Assembly (NCBI GenBank): GCA_015099395.1
Contig: AP024096.1
Location: forward strand, 2,480,001-2,544,000
DNA: 64,000 nt
Direction: 5' to 3'
Source: Ktedonobacteria bacterium brp13
GTDB lineage: Bacteria > Chloroflexota > Ktedonobacteria > Ktedonobacterales > Ktedonobacteraceae
In this document: one piece after another, positions 12,130 through 24,400 of the stretch
How positions within the stretch are numbered: the stretch's first letter is position 1
Layout of the letters: each line of letters begins with the position of its first letter
The notes under the pieces: generated by a model
What the model was told of the DNA's origin: nothing
The model's input: the letters and a program-made list of their open reading frames with translations, nothing else
The model's database searches: none
Position numbers and translations under genes: made by a program

Positions 12130-14007
12130 TTACCGGGCATTTGCAACAGAGATCGTCGTAATCGGAATGAAACGACTCGGTATGTTGTCTGATGGCGACT
12201 CTAATCGCTGTATCTGGGCGGCAACGACATCGGCTTTGATCTTGAGATCCAACTTGATAAATCGCTCATGCATTTGTTGAAGCCTGGGGAGGTCCTCCTT
12301 GCCAATCGCAAATCGATCACAGAGGAGACATTTGACATCACTTTCACAGTGAAGCTTTGCATTTCGTCGGCAGTAACCCAGCGGCAAACGAATCCAACTC
12401 ACCGCATCGCCCTCGATAAAGAGGGTGTACTCTTCTTGAATGAAAAAGTTGGGAACCCAGTTGAGAGAGTCCTCCTGCATGTGTGAAACTGCCTCTGTAA
12501 AAGACTGCTCAACGGTGTGATCTAAGATTCGAGCATATTCTAAGGTCATGTCAAGCGTCGTATGGCCCATCAATTTTTGCAAAGCCGTCTCTCGAATCCC
12601 ATAATTGAGGAGAGCCACGGCAAAGGTATGACGAAATCGATGTGCAGTCAAATCAACCACTCCCACTTTCAGACCAATCTTGCGAAGGAGGGCGCTCATA
12701 TTGGTACCATGCTGGCGAGGACGACCATGGTGGGTAAAGAGAAAATCATTTGCCCGCTCCCAGCCATCATTTTGCCATGCCTGAAGCAACTCGACACAGC
12801 GTGCAGTTAAAGGAATAACCCGGTCTTTCAGCCCCTTTCCTTCGTGGATATGTAGTTTCCATATGCCACCAATTTGGACCACATCGGAGGCTTTGAGACT
12901 CGCTAGCTCTGCCACACGAACGCCTGTGTGAAGAAGAAGGGTCACGACCACTTTCTCCAGGAGTGTGGCGTCCTGTTCACAATACGTCAGCACAGCCTTG
13001 ATTTCCTGGTCTGACAGGTAACGCGGGACGGGGTACGCTTCTTTGCTCGAAATATCTTTGAGTGTGAAGGGGTTGCGAGACAGATGCTCATCCAGATGTT
13101 CATCAAGAGCAAACAGAAAGAAGCGTCGTACAATTTGATAGAGATCATGAGTGTAGGTCACTCCATAGATATGCGCTTTAACCTGATCAGTAAGATAATG
13201 TGAGTAGTCAATTGCGATAGATCTGGTGACATCATGAAGAGAACCTACCTGGGGATAGTGTTCTTGCAGCCAGCAAAAAAAAAGCTGGAGCGCCCGCCTC
13301 TGGCCGGTGAGGGTGGAGCGGTCGTATTTTGCCTGAGCCCAATTCATGTAGAAAGAAAGCACCTGTTTGATCGACTCATGGATGAGCATGGCAAAGTGTT
13401 CTTCATAGTGAAAAATGACTGGCGCAGGGGGGATATTCCCCAAATGTATGAGGTATTGTTCCAAGCTGTACAATCGAGGATCTGGTTGCCCGTTGCGTCG
13501 TTTTGACCGGTAGCGCACCTGATATTCGTCTCGAAACGCTTCAAAATCCGCACGTGAGATCTGTTCAAGTATTTTTCCTTGAGTAACAAGAAGCATGAGC
13601 AGAAGAGGAGTCACCGGCTTCGCTTTTGGGTGCCCCAACGCATGTGCTGCTTGGTCCATTCTCTGATGGTACGGAGCGACGACTGGTCCCCATTGATGAC
13701 CAAGATCCATATGCAGTTCTTCCAGTAAATACAAGCTTGGCTGCCTGTAACCACGGAAAAATAGAAAAGCCAGGAACACATTGTATTTGTATCTGGACGC
13801 GAGTTTTCTTGCGTGGACCAATTGAATAATGTCATCGTCACTCCACTCCAGAATGGGCTTCTTGATGACTCGGAGCATCGATGTTGGAGAGGCTTTGATC
13901 GTACACACGTTCTTCGGAATGGTAATGTGACCGACCTTCTGTACGTAATCGTGATATTCTGCGATAATGGCTGTGTCAGTTTGAGCATGACCGACCCCAA
14001 GAATCAT
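12130..14007 (-). CDS. tnpB: Tyrosine recombinase, Tn554 TnpB-like
   Basis: The protein has 625 residues, close to the 630 of Tn554 TnpB. The C-terminal half has the integrase catalytic set: Arg in HTGVRVAELASL, HRFRHTFA (H-x-x-R), the GHTTLDM histidine and the tyrosine in LEYARIL. After the catalytic domain comes a cysteine-rich tail (YCRRNAKLHCES and CLLC) that may bind zinc, as expected for TnpB. The start ATG overlaps the tnpA stop by ATGA. Together with TnpA it would cut and join transposon ends in site-specific fashion. The protein looks intact. Confidence 0.85.
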   Translation of the reverse strand: MILGVGHAQTDTAIIAEYHDYVQKVGHITIPKNVCTIKASPTSMLRVIKKPILEWSDDDIIQLVHARKLASRYKYNVFLAFLFFRGYRQPSLYLLEELHMDLGHQWGPVVAPYHQRMDQAAHALGHPKAKPVTPLLLMLLVTQGKILEQISRADFEAFRDEYQVRYRSKRRNGQPDPRLYSLEQYLIHLGNIPPAPVIFHYEEHFAMLIHESIKQVLSFYMNWAQAKYDRSTLTGQRRALQLFFCWLQEHYPQVGSLHDVTRSIAIDYSHYLTDQVKAHIYGVTYTHDLYQIVRRFFLFALDEHLDEHLSRNPFTLKDISSKEAYPVPRYLSDQEIKAVLTYCEQDATLLEKVVVTLLLHTGVRVAELASLKASDVVQIGGIWKLHIHEGKGLKDRVIPLTARCVELLQAWQNDGWERANDFLFTHHGRPRQHGTNMSALLRKIGLKVGVVDLTAHRFRHTFAVALLNYGIRETALQKLMGHTTLDMTLEYARILDHTVEQSFTEAVSHMQEDSLNWVPNFFIQEEYTLFIEGDAVSWIRLPLGYCRRNAKLHCESDVKCLLCDRFAIGKEDLPRLQQMHERFIKLDLKIKADVVAAQIQRLESPSDNIPSRFIPITTISVANAR

Positions 14008-15041
14008 TGTTTTCCTCCTGAAAGAAATGAGCCCGTTGCGAGGGAGTAAAAGACGGATTGAGCTTTCTCAAACTCAGCAGCGACAAAGTGGTCTGAAAGG
14101 TGCAAGTAAGGTTCGAGGGAATTGGCGTTTCGATGACCAACGAGTTTGCGTATAGCGGGTTCGGACATGCCTTGCATGACGAGCTGGCTAATGCCAGTGT
14201 GGCGAAATAAATGGGCATGCAATGACAATCCACATTGTTGGGCATAATAGTCAATAGCATGTTGGAACGCGTTCACCGAAAGCGGGCGGCCTCGCGCAAT
14301 ACCTTTGAAGGCCACAAACACCTCATCAATCTCTGGGTAGAGATTCCCGCGTTCTTCATCCAGGTACTTGTTTAGCGCGGAAAAGGTATAGCGATCCATG
14401 TAGACAATGCGCTCTAAGCTCCCTTTTCCATGCCGTATACGGATACTTCGGTTACTACATTCGATATCTTCAAATCGAATAGCCAGAGCCTCACTAATGC
14501 GAAGGCAACTGATCCACATGAGCAGAATCAATGTCCGATCGCGCCAAGTAGGAAGAACCGCAAAAAAGGCTTGTAAGTTCTCTTCAGCAATGATATCTGG
14601 CACACGATCAGGCTGCCTGCGGTACAAACTTCGACTCGGTTTACGAGTTTCCCTGCCTCGTTGCAAGGGAGCAACAGGATTTTGCGGAAAGCGAGTAGGA
14701 TCAAGAAGATTCAACTCAGTAAAAAGCGAAGAAATGGCTGCAAGACGACGATTGATGGTAAGGCTTGACAGGCCCGCATGATCCTGAGCCTCCATGAAGG
14801 TCACACACGCCTGCCGGTCAATATTTTCCAGAGGCAAGTCGAGCGTGTGAAAAAAGACTTTCAAATCATGCGCATAGTTAATCCATGTGTGAATGGATTG
14901 ACTCATTTTGGTTTTTAGGAGAAAGTGCTCAACAAAAGGTGAATTTGTTGAGACTGCTACCATTTTGCTCTGTTTGTATTCGAGGGTGATTTGAACAGAT
15001 TGGCCTATGGTTAGTTCGAGAGATGTCACTTCTACCTCCAC
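14004..15041 (-). CDS. tnpA: Tyrosine recombinase, Tn554 TnpA-like
   Basis: The protein has 345 residues (Tn554 TnpA has 361). An N-terminal SAM-like DNA-binding domain is followed by the catalytic domain, with Arg in SCLRISEAL, Lys in RHGKGSLERIVY, HLFRHTG and the tail GHRNANSLEPYLHLSD carrying the nucleophilic Tyr. The start used here is GTG; an internal ATG at 14960 is possible. It is the first gene of a two-gene operon with tnpB. The order tnpA-tnpB and the sizes match Tn554-family elements; the third gene, tnpC, is missing and the effector-receptor pair occupies the place where cargo usually lies. Confidence 0.85.
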   Translation of the reverse strand: MEVEVTSLELTIGQSVQITLEYKQSKMVAVSTNSPFVEHFLLKTKMSQSIHTWINYAHDLKVFFHTLDLPLENIDRQACVTFMEAQDHAGLSSLTINRRLAAISSLFTELNLLDPTRFPQNPVAPLQRGRETRKPSRSLYRRQPDRVPDIIAEENLQAFFAVLPTWRDRTLILLMWISCLRISEALAIRFEDIECSNRSIRIRHGKGSLERIVYMDRYTFSALNKYLDEERGNLYPEIDEVFVAFKGIARGRPLSVNAFQHAIDYYAQQCGLSLHAHLFRHTGISQLVMQGMSEPAIRKLVGHRNANSLEPYLHLSDHFVAAEFEKAQSVFYSLATGSFLSGGKQ

Positions 15042-15327
15042 AACTTCAAAATACTTCTAAAGTATAAAATCTACTTGTAGAGCTGTCAACATTCTCCATA
15101 TAAATATTGAGGCCATTGCTATTGCCAGTAACCTGCTGAATGCGGCACTCCCGCAGTTAGCAGCCTTGCGTGCCATAGTCGAAACAGGAGGAGAGTCTGA
15201 TATAGCAGAAGAGTATATTGACAATTGATTATCCGATGAAGCAACGGGCAGAGAGCACTGGGGTAGATCAAAAAGAAGAGATGGCCTCCAGCAATGGACT
15301 ATCTAAGAGAGAGATAGGACTAGGATC

Positions 15328-15376
15328 GATATTCCCCTGAAATAGGCTCATCATTAGCTTATTTCAGGGGAATATC
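15328..15376. repeat. Long hairpin upstream of tnpA
   Basis: Bases 15328-15344 and 15360-15376 are a perfect 17-bp inverted repeat (core ATTCCCCTGAAATA); four more pairs (one G-T) extend the stem to 21 bp around a 7-nt loop. There is no T tract. It lies 290 bp upstream of tnpA and just before a MITE-like element, so it may mark a transposon end. Confidence 0.65.
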
Positions 15377-15385
15377 AGGATCACC

Positions 15386-15591
15386 GAGGGCATTTCTTAA
15401 CTCAGAGGCCCTCCCACGTATGAGCTAAAACGCGTTTGGGAGAGCGGATGAGATCGGGGCGTCCAGCTTGATGGGGGCACCGATGCCGCTTCGTTGACGC
15501 GTGCAGGTATCATAAGCTGGTCTCCGTCGCGGGGGGACGAACCTCGTTTGGGATCAGCTTACCCTACTCTGTCAAGTTAAGAAACGCCCTC
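15386..15591. mobile_element. 206-bp MITE-like element with 17-bp terminal inverted repeats
   Basis: GAGGGCATTTCTTAACT at 15386-15402 matches the reverse complement of 15575-15591 at 16 of 17 bases. There is no ORF inside. The same end sequence bounds a second small element at 16256-16420. The remaining parts of the gap 15042-15730 hold only the hairpin at 15328 and an AT-rich stretch before the next gene. Confidence 0.6.
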
Positions 15592-15730
15592 CACCTTGAG
15601 TGTACTAGAGCTTGGGGCGCGGCTTCCTTGTATAATTATTTACACATTCTCTAATATCTATTGTTGTGTTAAAATATATACGTTATCTCAATATAAATGC
15701 GTTTTAGACATCAAAAAGAAGGATCTATTG

Positions 15731-15877
15731 ATGAACAAAGAAGCCATAATTAACGCAGTTCTACAAGGAAATTACCCGTCAAACTGGCGTGTTTATCGTG
15801 GCCAAGGAGGATATGGATGCGCAATCACTTGGCTCTTAGGGGTGGCTGCTGTTGTTTGGTGGGCAAGCACAACGTAG
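15731..15877 (+). CDS. Small membrane protein
   Basis: The ORF encodes 48 residues from an ATG preceded by AAGAAGGAT; an in-frame extension to 15596 lacks a ribosome site. The first half is polar and ends in the basic Gly-rich stretch RVYRGQGGYGC; the second half, AITWLLGVAAVVWWAST, is one hydrophobic segment. The next gene starts 6 bases later, so the two form a small operon. Function is unknown. Confidence 0.55.
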   Translation: MNKEAIINAVLQGNYPSNWRVYRGQGGYGCAITWLLGVAAVVWWASTT

Positions 15878-15883
15878 TATGAC

Positions 15884-16270
15884 ATGGATCTGGGTTTCCT
15901 AATAGTAGTAGGTATTCCTTTTGTAATTTGCTTACTTGGAGCATTAATATCATGGAGAAATAACCGGGCAAACAAAAAAACAATCTTAGTTATAGTCCCC
16001 GAAGGAGTCGTGCAATGTTATGCAAGCAAGTTAAATGATATATCTTGGTTATACTTCCGAAATATCAAGAGAATAGAGATTGCGCACGAAACCATTATTC
16101 AGGGTATGGATGGAGATATAAGCACTAGCCATAACTATTGGTTGGACATTTATGATTACGATGGAGCTTACTTTAGCTGGCATGTCAAGAATTGTTTTAA
16201 TGACGCTTTTATGACAAAGCAGATCGTCGCTGCATATAATCATTATCGGCTCCTTGAGGGCATTTCCTAA
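15884..16270 (+). CDS. Membrane-anchored protein of unknown function, C-terminus formed by an inserted repeat
   Basis: The protein has 128 residues. A single N-terminal membrane helix (FLIVVGIPFVICLLGALI) is followed by a basic NNRANKK stretch and a beta-rich soluble domain that resembles small PH-like domains in layout (speculative). The last residues EGIS and the stop come from GAGGGCATTTCCTAA, which is the end sequence of a MITE-like element. The native C-terminus has therefore probably been replaced. It follows the 48-residue membrane protein with a 6-base gap. Confidence 0.6.
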   Translation: MDLGFLIVVGIPFVICLLGALISWRNNRANKKTILVIVPEGVVQCYASKLNDISWLYFRNIKRIEIAHETIIQGMDGDISTSHNYWLDIYDYDGAYFSWHVKNCFNDAFMTKQIVAAYNHYRLLEGIS

Positions 16271-16420
16271 CCCAAAAAAGAGAGCTTTTCTGAGCTCGAA
16301 GATGTGCAAAGGCTCTTCTTCTAGTTCATCAAAAAGCAGTTTGCTTCTGCTCTTTGTTACCCTTATCCGAGCGTGTTTTCTCATATATTGAAGAATTTTT
16401 AGGAATTAGGAAATGCCATC
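16256..16420. mobile_element. 165-bp MITE-like element with 15-bp terminal inverted repeats
   Basis: GAGGGCATTTCCTAA (16256-16270) is repeated in inverted form at 16406-16420 with 14 of 15 matches. The ends are the same family as those of the element at 15386-15591. The left end supplies the stop codon of the preceding gene. No ORF lies inside. Confidence 0.55.
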
Positions 16421-16427
16421 TCACTGT

Positions 16428-16450
16428 AAAAACCGTAACTATTCAGAAGG
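16428..16450. repeat. Dispersed motif AAAAACCGTAACTATTCAG, copy 1
   Basis: The 19-bp string AAAAACCGTAACTATTCAG followed by AAGG recurs at 24156-24174 followed by TAGG. It resembles a solo end of an insertion sequence. Confidence 0.4.
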
Positions 16451-16470
16451 CCCACAAGGTAATTATCTCT

Positions 16471-16587
16471 CAACAGGCAGGGATCAACTCCTTTCATAAC
16501 GATCTGGTGCTGGTTGCTGAGATTGCAAGACACAAACGCCTAGAGACTACACGTCGCTATAGCCTTCCGTCCCTACAAGATCGATAA
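16471..16587 (+). pseudogene. C-terminal remnant of a tyrosine recombinase
   Basis: The in-frame stretch NDLVLVAEIARHKRLETTRR followed by YSLPSLQDR and a stop matches the end of XerC/XerD-like integrases, including the last His-x-x-Leu and the Tyr nucleophile in TTRRY. The rest of the gene is absent. This is a fragment left by an earlier recombination event. Confidence 0.65.
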
Positions 16588-16762
16588 ATGGCAATGGAGA
16601 CCTTACAGGTCGAATATTGAATGGAAGGGAAAGAATACAAAGAATACAATGAATCAACACATGCAGATTATAACGGTCAACGATGATGTCAACAATACGG
16701 ATTATCGTGAGTATCGAGCAAACACCCCCGAAGAATTTCTTTTCAACTATTATCGAGCGCGA

Positions 16763-16792
16763 TTGTATCGCACTCCCACTGTGCACTATAGA
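16763..16792 (+). promoter_or_regulatory. Sigma70-type promoter of the nuclease-NACHT gene
   Basis: TTGTAT (16763-16768), an 18-bp spacer and TATAGA (16787-16792) lie 24 bases before the ATG at 16816, with AGAGGA as ribosome site. Inferred from sequence only. Confidence 0.5.
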
Positions 16793-16815
16793 AGGGCACT
16801 CAAAGAGGACTTTTC

Positions 16816-20322
<3,507 letters not shown>

Positions 20323-20464
20323 TAGTATTCTGACATCACTCACACTTGTTTATTCTGGAGTGACAACACTTGGCCTATTGGTGTGATTCTGATGAAGGGA
20401 AGCAGGCATCTCTCTTTCTGAGCAACATAACAATTGCGCTATGAGAGTTTTTACGTCAGTAGCG

Positions 20465-20531
20465 ATAGGTAGGGCCTCACGGCCTTTCCCCCGCTCCAAA
20501 CCGGACAGGTGCCTTTTAACACATCCGGCTT
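20465..20531 (-). ncRNA. Group II intron 3' end (domains V and VI), intron otherwise degraded
   Basis: The minus-strand segment from 20531 to 20498 is 34 nt long and aligns column by column with bacterial domain V: it starts AAGCCGGATG, has an AAAA loop in place of GAAA and closes with CCGGTTT, keeping the AGC triad. It is followed by GGGGGAAAGGCC-GTGA-GGCCCTACCTAT, a domain VI-like hairpin ending in the usual CTACCTAT near 20465. No reverse transcriptase ORF is found in the next kilobase on this strand, so the intron is truncated or never had one. Confidence 0.7.
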
Positions 20532-21704
20532 TCCAGTTCGACTCGGCTACTAGGAAGCGGCAAACTAATGGATGATGTCATCCATTCCAGAGCGCACCAG
20601 TCGAAGCACAGCACAACCTGTTGCATGGGGTCCCCCGCTATGCCGGAGAACAAGGCCCCACTACTTCTTCTGTCATCTGCTTTCTCTGGTTCGCTTGTTG
20701 ATCTTCTGTTCGTTTGAGTCTCCCCTGGCGGACCTTCACCATGTCTCTCCCATTACAGGAGAGCATTTGATTACTACGCCGCCTCCGCCCTCTCTCCCGC
20801 ATGCTGGCATTCTCGCATCCCTTTCGGGGAAAGCGGTTTGAGAGTTCCCTGATTTCCTATCGAGAAGTGAAAGCAACCCTTAGCATGCCTGCTTTACGCC
20901 GGGCGGACAATGAAGTAGCACTCATTGGACCAGGAAACCAATGAGCCAGCCGCCATGCCTTTTTGGCTAGAGGGTATCAGCCATTTCCCTCTTCGGTAGT
21001 AACGACATTTACGCAGGTTTCTTCGCGGGGTCATATTTTCCCCATTCGTCAGCATAGGTCGCAGGGGTAGCCCGATGGCTCTTTTGGCTAGACCCATCCG
21101 GTACATTGTCAGCGGGCTTCCCACCCCCAGCAGTGCCACTGCTGGACGCAGGCCGCTTACCCCTCGTACCACTACTCAAGTACGGCTCTTTTGAGCAACT
21201 CCTCGATAAGCGAACAGGCGCACTCCTAGCCCTACCTAAGAGAGGCACTTCTCGCTTGCTCACTGATGCATATATAGCCTGTGTGATCGATATCATGATA
21301 GCCCAGCAAAAGGGTTATAGCGGTGTCAGCAGAATCGTCAATGTCCTGCGCCATGGGGGATCGTGAGGAGCGTTTGGTCTGTAGATAACATTGTGGCTTC
21401 TACAGGCCAAATGCTCAAGATGGTAAATCTCGTCCTCTGTGCCTATATCTACTACATGTGCAATCTATGTTGGGAGCAAGCAATTTGAGTGGATAGATAA
21501 GTTCTTGAATACATAAGGGTTTCAATCATGCATACTGGGCAGACCGCGCTTGTGTTGCAAGAAGGAAACTTATCTGTTAGAGTTGACTGGAAACGTAGAA
21601 GAAAGCCTGTGACGCCAGGTAACGGCCGTTCAAGCAGCATTCTTCCTCGATTTTTTGCGATGCAACCCATATCTTTAATAAGATCCTATTCGGGAGTCAA
21701 GTTC
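20532..21704. other. Long non-coding stretch, probably degraded group II intron body and gene debris
   Basis: Short ORFs occur on both strands but none shows a ribosome site plus a credible protein. GC-rich hairpin-prone segments up to about 21170 may be intron domain I-IV remnants on the minus strand. Residues encoded at 21160-21366 (plus) look partly protein-like (YGSFEQLLDKRTGALLALPK) and could be a gene fragment. Nothing else is supported. Confidence 0.4.
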
Positions 21705-23060
21705 ATGACGACAACGTCATCTCAGATACACTCATCTATCCCTGCAGTTCCAGGATTACCATTATTAGGGAACGTGCTTGCTCTCCGTAGAGAACGCCTC
21801 GAACTCTTACTACGCATTAGCCATGAATTTGGAGATATTGGGGCATTCCACTTTGGGCCACGCCTCGTCCCCCTGGTGAACTCACCAGAACTCATTCGCC
21901 AGGTGCTGGTCGATCAAAATGCAACCTTTCAAAAGACAGCGACGGTGCGTGCTCTGGGAACTCCCGTTCTTGGTAATAGCGTTTTCCTGAGTGAAGGTGA
22001 AGAGCACCACCGTCAACGCAAGCTTCTCTCGCCTCACTTCCAGCATAGCCGTATTTCGCACTATGCTGAGATCATGACTCAGTTTACAGCACGCCTGCAA
22101 GAAACGTGGGAAGAGGGAGGAACAATCAATCTCACAGACGAGATGATGCGTCTGACACTCTGGATCATTAGTAAAGTCCTTTTTGATGCCGATGTGTTTG
22201 GTGAAGAGAGCGAATTAGGTGAAGTTTTAACGTATACCTTTCGTCATTTCACAGATGAAGTGACCAATCCCCTGCATCTGCCACAATCATGGCCAACACC
22301 TCGGAATCAACGTGCCCGCCGAGCGATTAATCGGGTAAATACAACTATCTACCGCATGATCAAGGAGCGGCGACAAAACGGCAAGGACCGTGGGGATTTT
22401 CTTTCTGCGCTGCTTCGTACGGAGGATGAAGAGCATACATCCTCATTGAGTGATCTACAAGCGCGTAATGAGACATTATCCTTATTCGTGGCTGGTCATG
22501 AGACAACAGCTACAGCGCTTACCTGGTGCTGGTATCTCCTTTCTCAACATCCTGAAATCTATGCGAAGATGAGAGAAGAGGGAGATCGCGTCCTTGCTGG
22601 TCGCTTACCAACACTTGCAGACGTACCCAATCTACCATATACCCTGCAAGTTTTTAAAGAAACCTTACGCCTCTACCCACCAGTCTATGCTTTTACTAGA
22701 GGAGCCACGTCTTCTGTTCGCCTCGGCGATTATTTCATACCAAAAGGAACATCGGTCGTTATCAGCCCATACACCATACACAGGCGTTCCAGCCTCTTTC
22801 CTGATCCTGAACGTTTTGACCCGGAGCGCTTTGGCCTCCAACAGGAACAGAATATCATACGATACTCCTATATTCCCTTCGGTGCAGGCTCCCATATGTG
22901 TCTTGGAATGCATTTTGCACTACTCGAAGGCCACTTGCTTCTTGCAACTCTGGCACAACGCCTGACCTTCGAATTTGTTGGTTCTGGACCAATTGAACCT
23001 GAACCATTACTAACTCTCAGACCGAAGGGAAAAGTTTCTATGCGAATACGGCGGAGGTAA
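21705..23060 (+). CDS. Cytochrome P450
   Basis: The protein has 451 residues from the ATG at 21705 (the frame is open to 21528 but the extra residues are not P450-like). The I-helix oxygen-activation motif FVAGHETTAT starts near residue 261, the K-helix ETLR near 318, then DPERFDPERF and the haem loop FGAGSHMCLGMHFAL with the thiolate ligand Cys399. Absence of a membrane anchor fits a soluble bacterial P450 that receives electrons from a separate ferredoxin or flavoprotein. It stands alone; no redox partner or biosynthetic genes lie beside it, so the substrate is unknown. The family assignment is firm. Confidence 0.93.
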   Translation: MTTTSSQIHSSIPAVPGLPLLGNVLALRRERLELLLRISHEFGDIGAFHFGPRLVPLVNSPELIRQVLVDQNATFQKTATVRALGTPVLGNSVFLSEGEEHHRQRKLLSPHFQHSRISHYAEIMTQFTARLQETWEEGGTINLTDEMMRLTLWIISKVLFDADVFGEESELGEVLTYTFRHFTDEVTNPLHLPQSWPTPRNQRARRAINRVNTTIYRMIKERRQNGKDRGDFLSALLRTEDEEHTSSLSDLQARNETLSLFVAGHETTATALTWCWYLLSQHPEIYAKMREEGDRVLAGRLPTLADVPNLPYTLQVFKETLRLYPPVYAFTRGATSSVRLGDYFIPKGTSVVISPYTIHRRSSLFPDPERFDPERFGLQQEQNIIRYSYIPFGAGSHMCLGMHFALLEGHLLLATLAQRLTFEFVGSGPIEPEPLLTLRPKGKVSMRIRRR

Positions 23061-23163
23061 CCAGGTTTCTTACATCATTGTATGACTGCAAGTTTTGTAA
23101 CTGCTCAGGAGGTGTTGCATGAACTGATAAAATAAAGGACATCAATTCAAAAAAGGAGATGCA

Positions 23164-23979
23164 ATGACTTCTGTTGAGACTTTATTCATGAACGCAAGTA
23201 CAGGCAAGGCTATCGGACAAGCGGATATGCCGGTAGAAAGACTCCCACAAAGTTTTGCCCAAGAAACAACGATGCATATCGGAGATGAGGATTGGAAGGT
23301 TATCAAAGCAGAACCAATGACAGCTGAGGAATTCATCCAAACCGGCAAATTGGTTCTCACACTCCAGAAAGTTGACAAGGTACCAGTAAAAAATATCTTC
23401 TTTACTCTTCCTACTCTCTGTAATGAGATCCCAAAGATTCTCTCAGGTTCGACGAAGGAAGGGAAGCATGTCCTCGAACTTCATGAAGATGACTGGCGAC
23501 AAATTGAGTTCATCTCCCTCTCCTATCGCAGTGCCATTGACTTTGAGTTGGCGCAAATCAGGAGCATTTATCGGGAAGCTAGTGTCAACAATGGGCATTT
23601 GCTTGCATTTAAGAAGGTCCACGTAAGACAACACATAAACACTCCGCTACCTGAAGAAATCTTATTGGAACAATTTGTTAGCTTCTTCACTTCAGCTTTG
23701 TATCGTTATGAAGGCATTTCCTATCAAGGAACTGATGGCCTTATAGATGGAGGCTTCGCATTCAGAACATCAGCAGCCCTTTTCTATGGTCAGCAAGTCG
23801 AAGGCATTGTAAAAATTCTAGGTGTAAAAATGGTAGAGAATGTACCAGTAGAGAACAAAGATATCTCTCACTCCTTCCAACGTTTTATGGCAACCTATAA
23901 TCTCGCCCTAATGGATTGGTGCAAGCCTCAGCTAATAACTGCAAATATAGAGACCATAGACAACTTCCTGGAGGGTTAA
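23164..23979 (+). CDS. Conserved-looking protein of unknown function
   Basis: The 271-residue soluble protein starts after a strong AAAAAAGGAG site. It has no signal peptide or membrane helix. Two similar halves may exist: the N-terminal part holds DEDWKVIKAEPMTAEEF and the middle HEDDWRQIEFIS, both acidic-aromatic segments before a basic or hydrophobic strand. I do not recognise a family. It lies downstream of the P450 in the same direction with a 100-bp gap and its own ribosome site. Confidence 0.65.
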   Translation: MTSVETLFMNASTGKAIGQADMPVERLPQSFAQETTMHIGDEDWKVIKAEPMTAEEFIQTGKLVLTLQKVDKVPVKNIFFTLPTLCNEIPKILSGSTKEGKHVLELHEDDWRQIEFISLSYRSAIDFELAQIRSIYREASVNNGHLLAFKKVHVRQHINTPLPEEILLEQFVSFFTSALYRYEGISYQGTDGLIDGGFAFRTSAALFYGQQVEGIVKILGVKMVENVPVENKDISHSFQRFMATYNLALMDWCKPQLITANIETIDNFLEG

Positions 23980-24400
23980 TTTGGTGGTGGCCAAGAAGGG
24001 TATGACAGAGTGAAGCCAGAACCTTTCAAGAAGAGTTTTGACTACCGAGAGGATCATGTTGCAGAGAGGCAGTGTACTGTTCGCACTGGGTTACCTCTTC
24101 CATACCTCGAGCCTATTATATCTTCCTTACTTTTTCAACCCTCTGAACAGTTACCAAAAACCGTAACTATTCAGTAGGGTGGCGTATAAGGAACAAAACA
24201 TGTATATCTGGCTTCATGTCAAGAGGGACTCACGCAGCCGATATCCTCTTTAGGCCTAGACAAGAAGTGGCTGTAGATGTACTTCCAATAGAGGGTAGCA
24301 ATGAGAGCCTTTGCCGGAAATGCATCTTACAATTCAAAATACTGAATATTTACCAAAAATCTATCATAAAGCAATTTTTATATTCATCAGAAAGTGGGTG
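23980..24400. other. Intergenic region between convergent genes with an IS-end-like hairpin
   Basis: CTGAACAGTTAC (24143-24154) and GTAACTATTCAG (24163-24174) form a 12-bp stem with one mismatch. The right arm belongs to the dispersed motif AAAAACCGTAACTATTCAG (24156-24174) that also occurs at 16428. It may be the residue of two abutting insertion-sequence ends. No gene is supported here. Confidence 0.45.
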
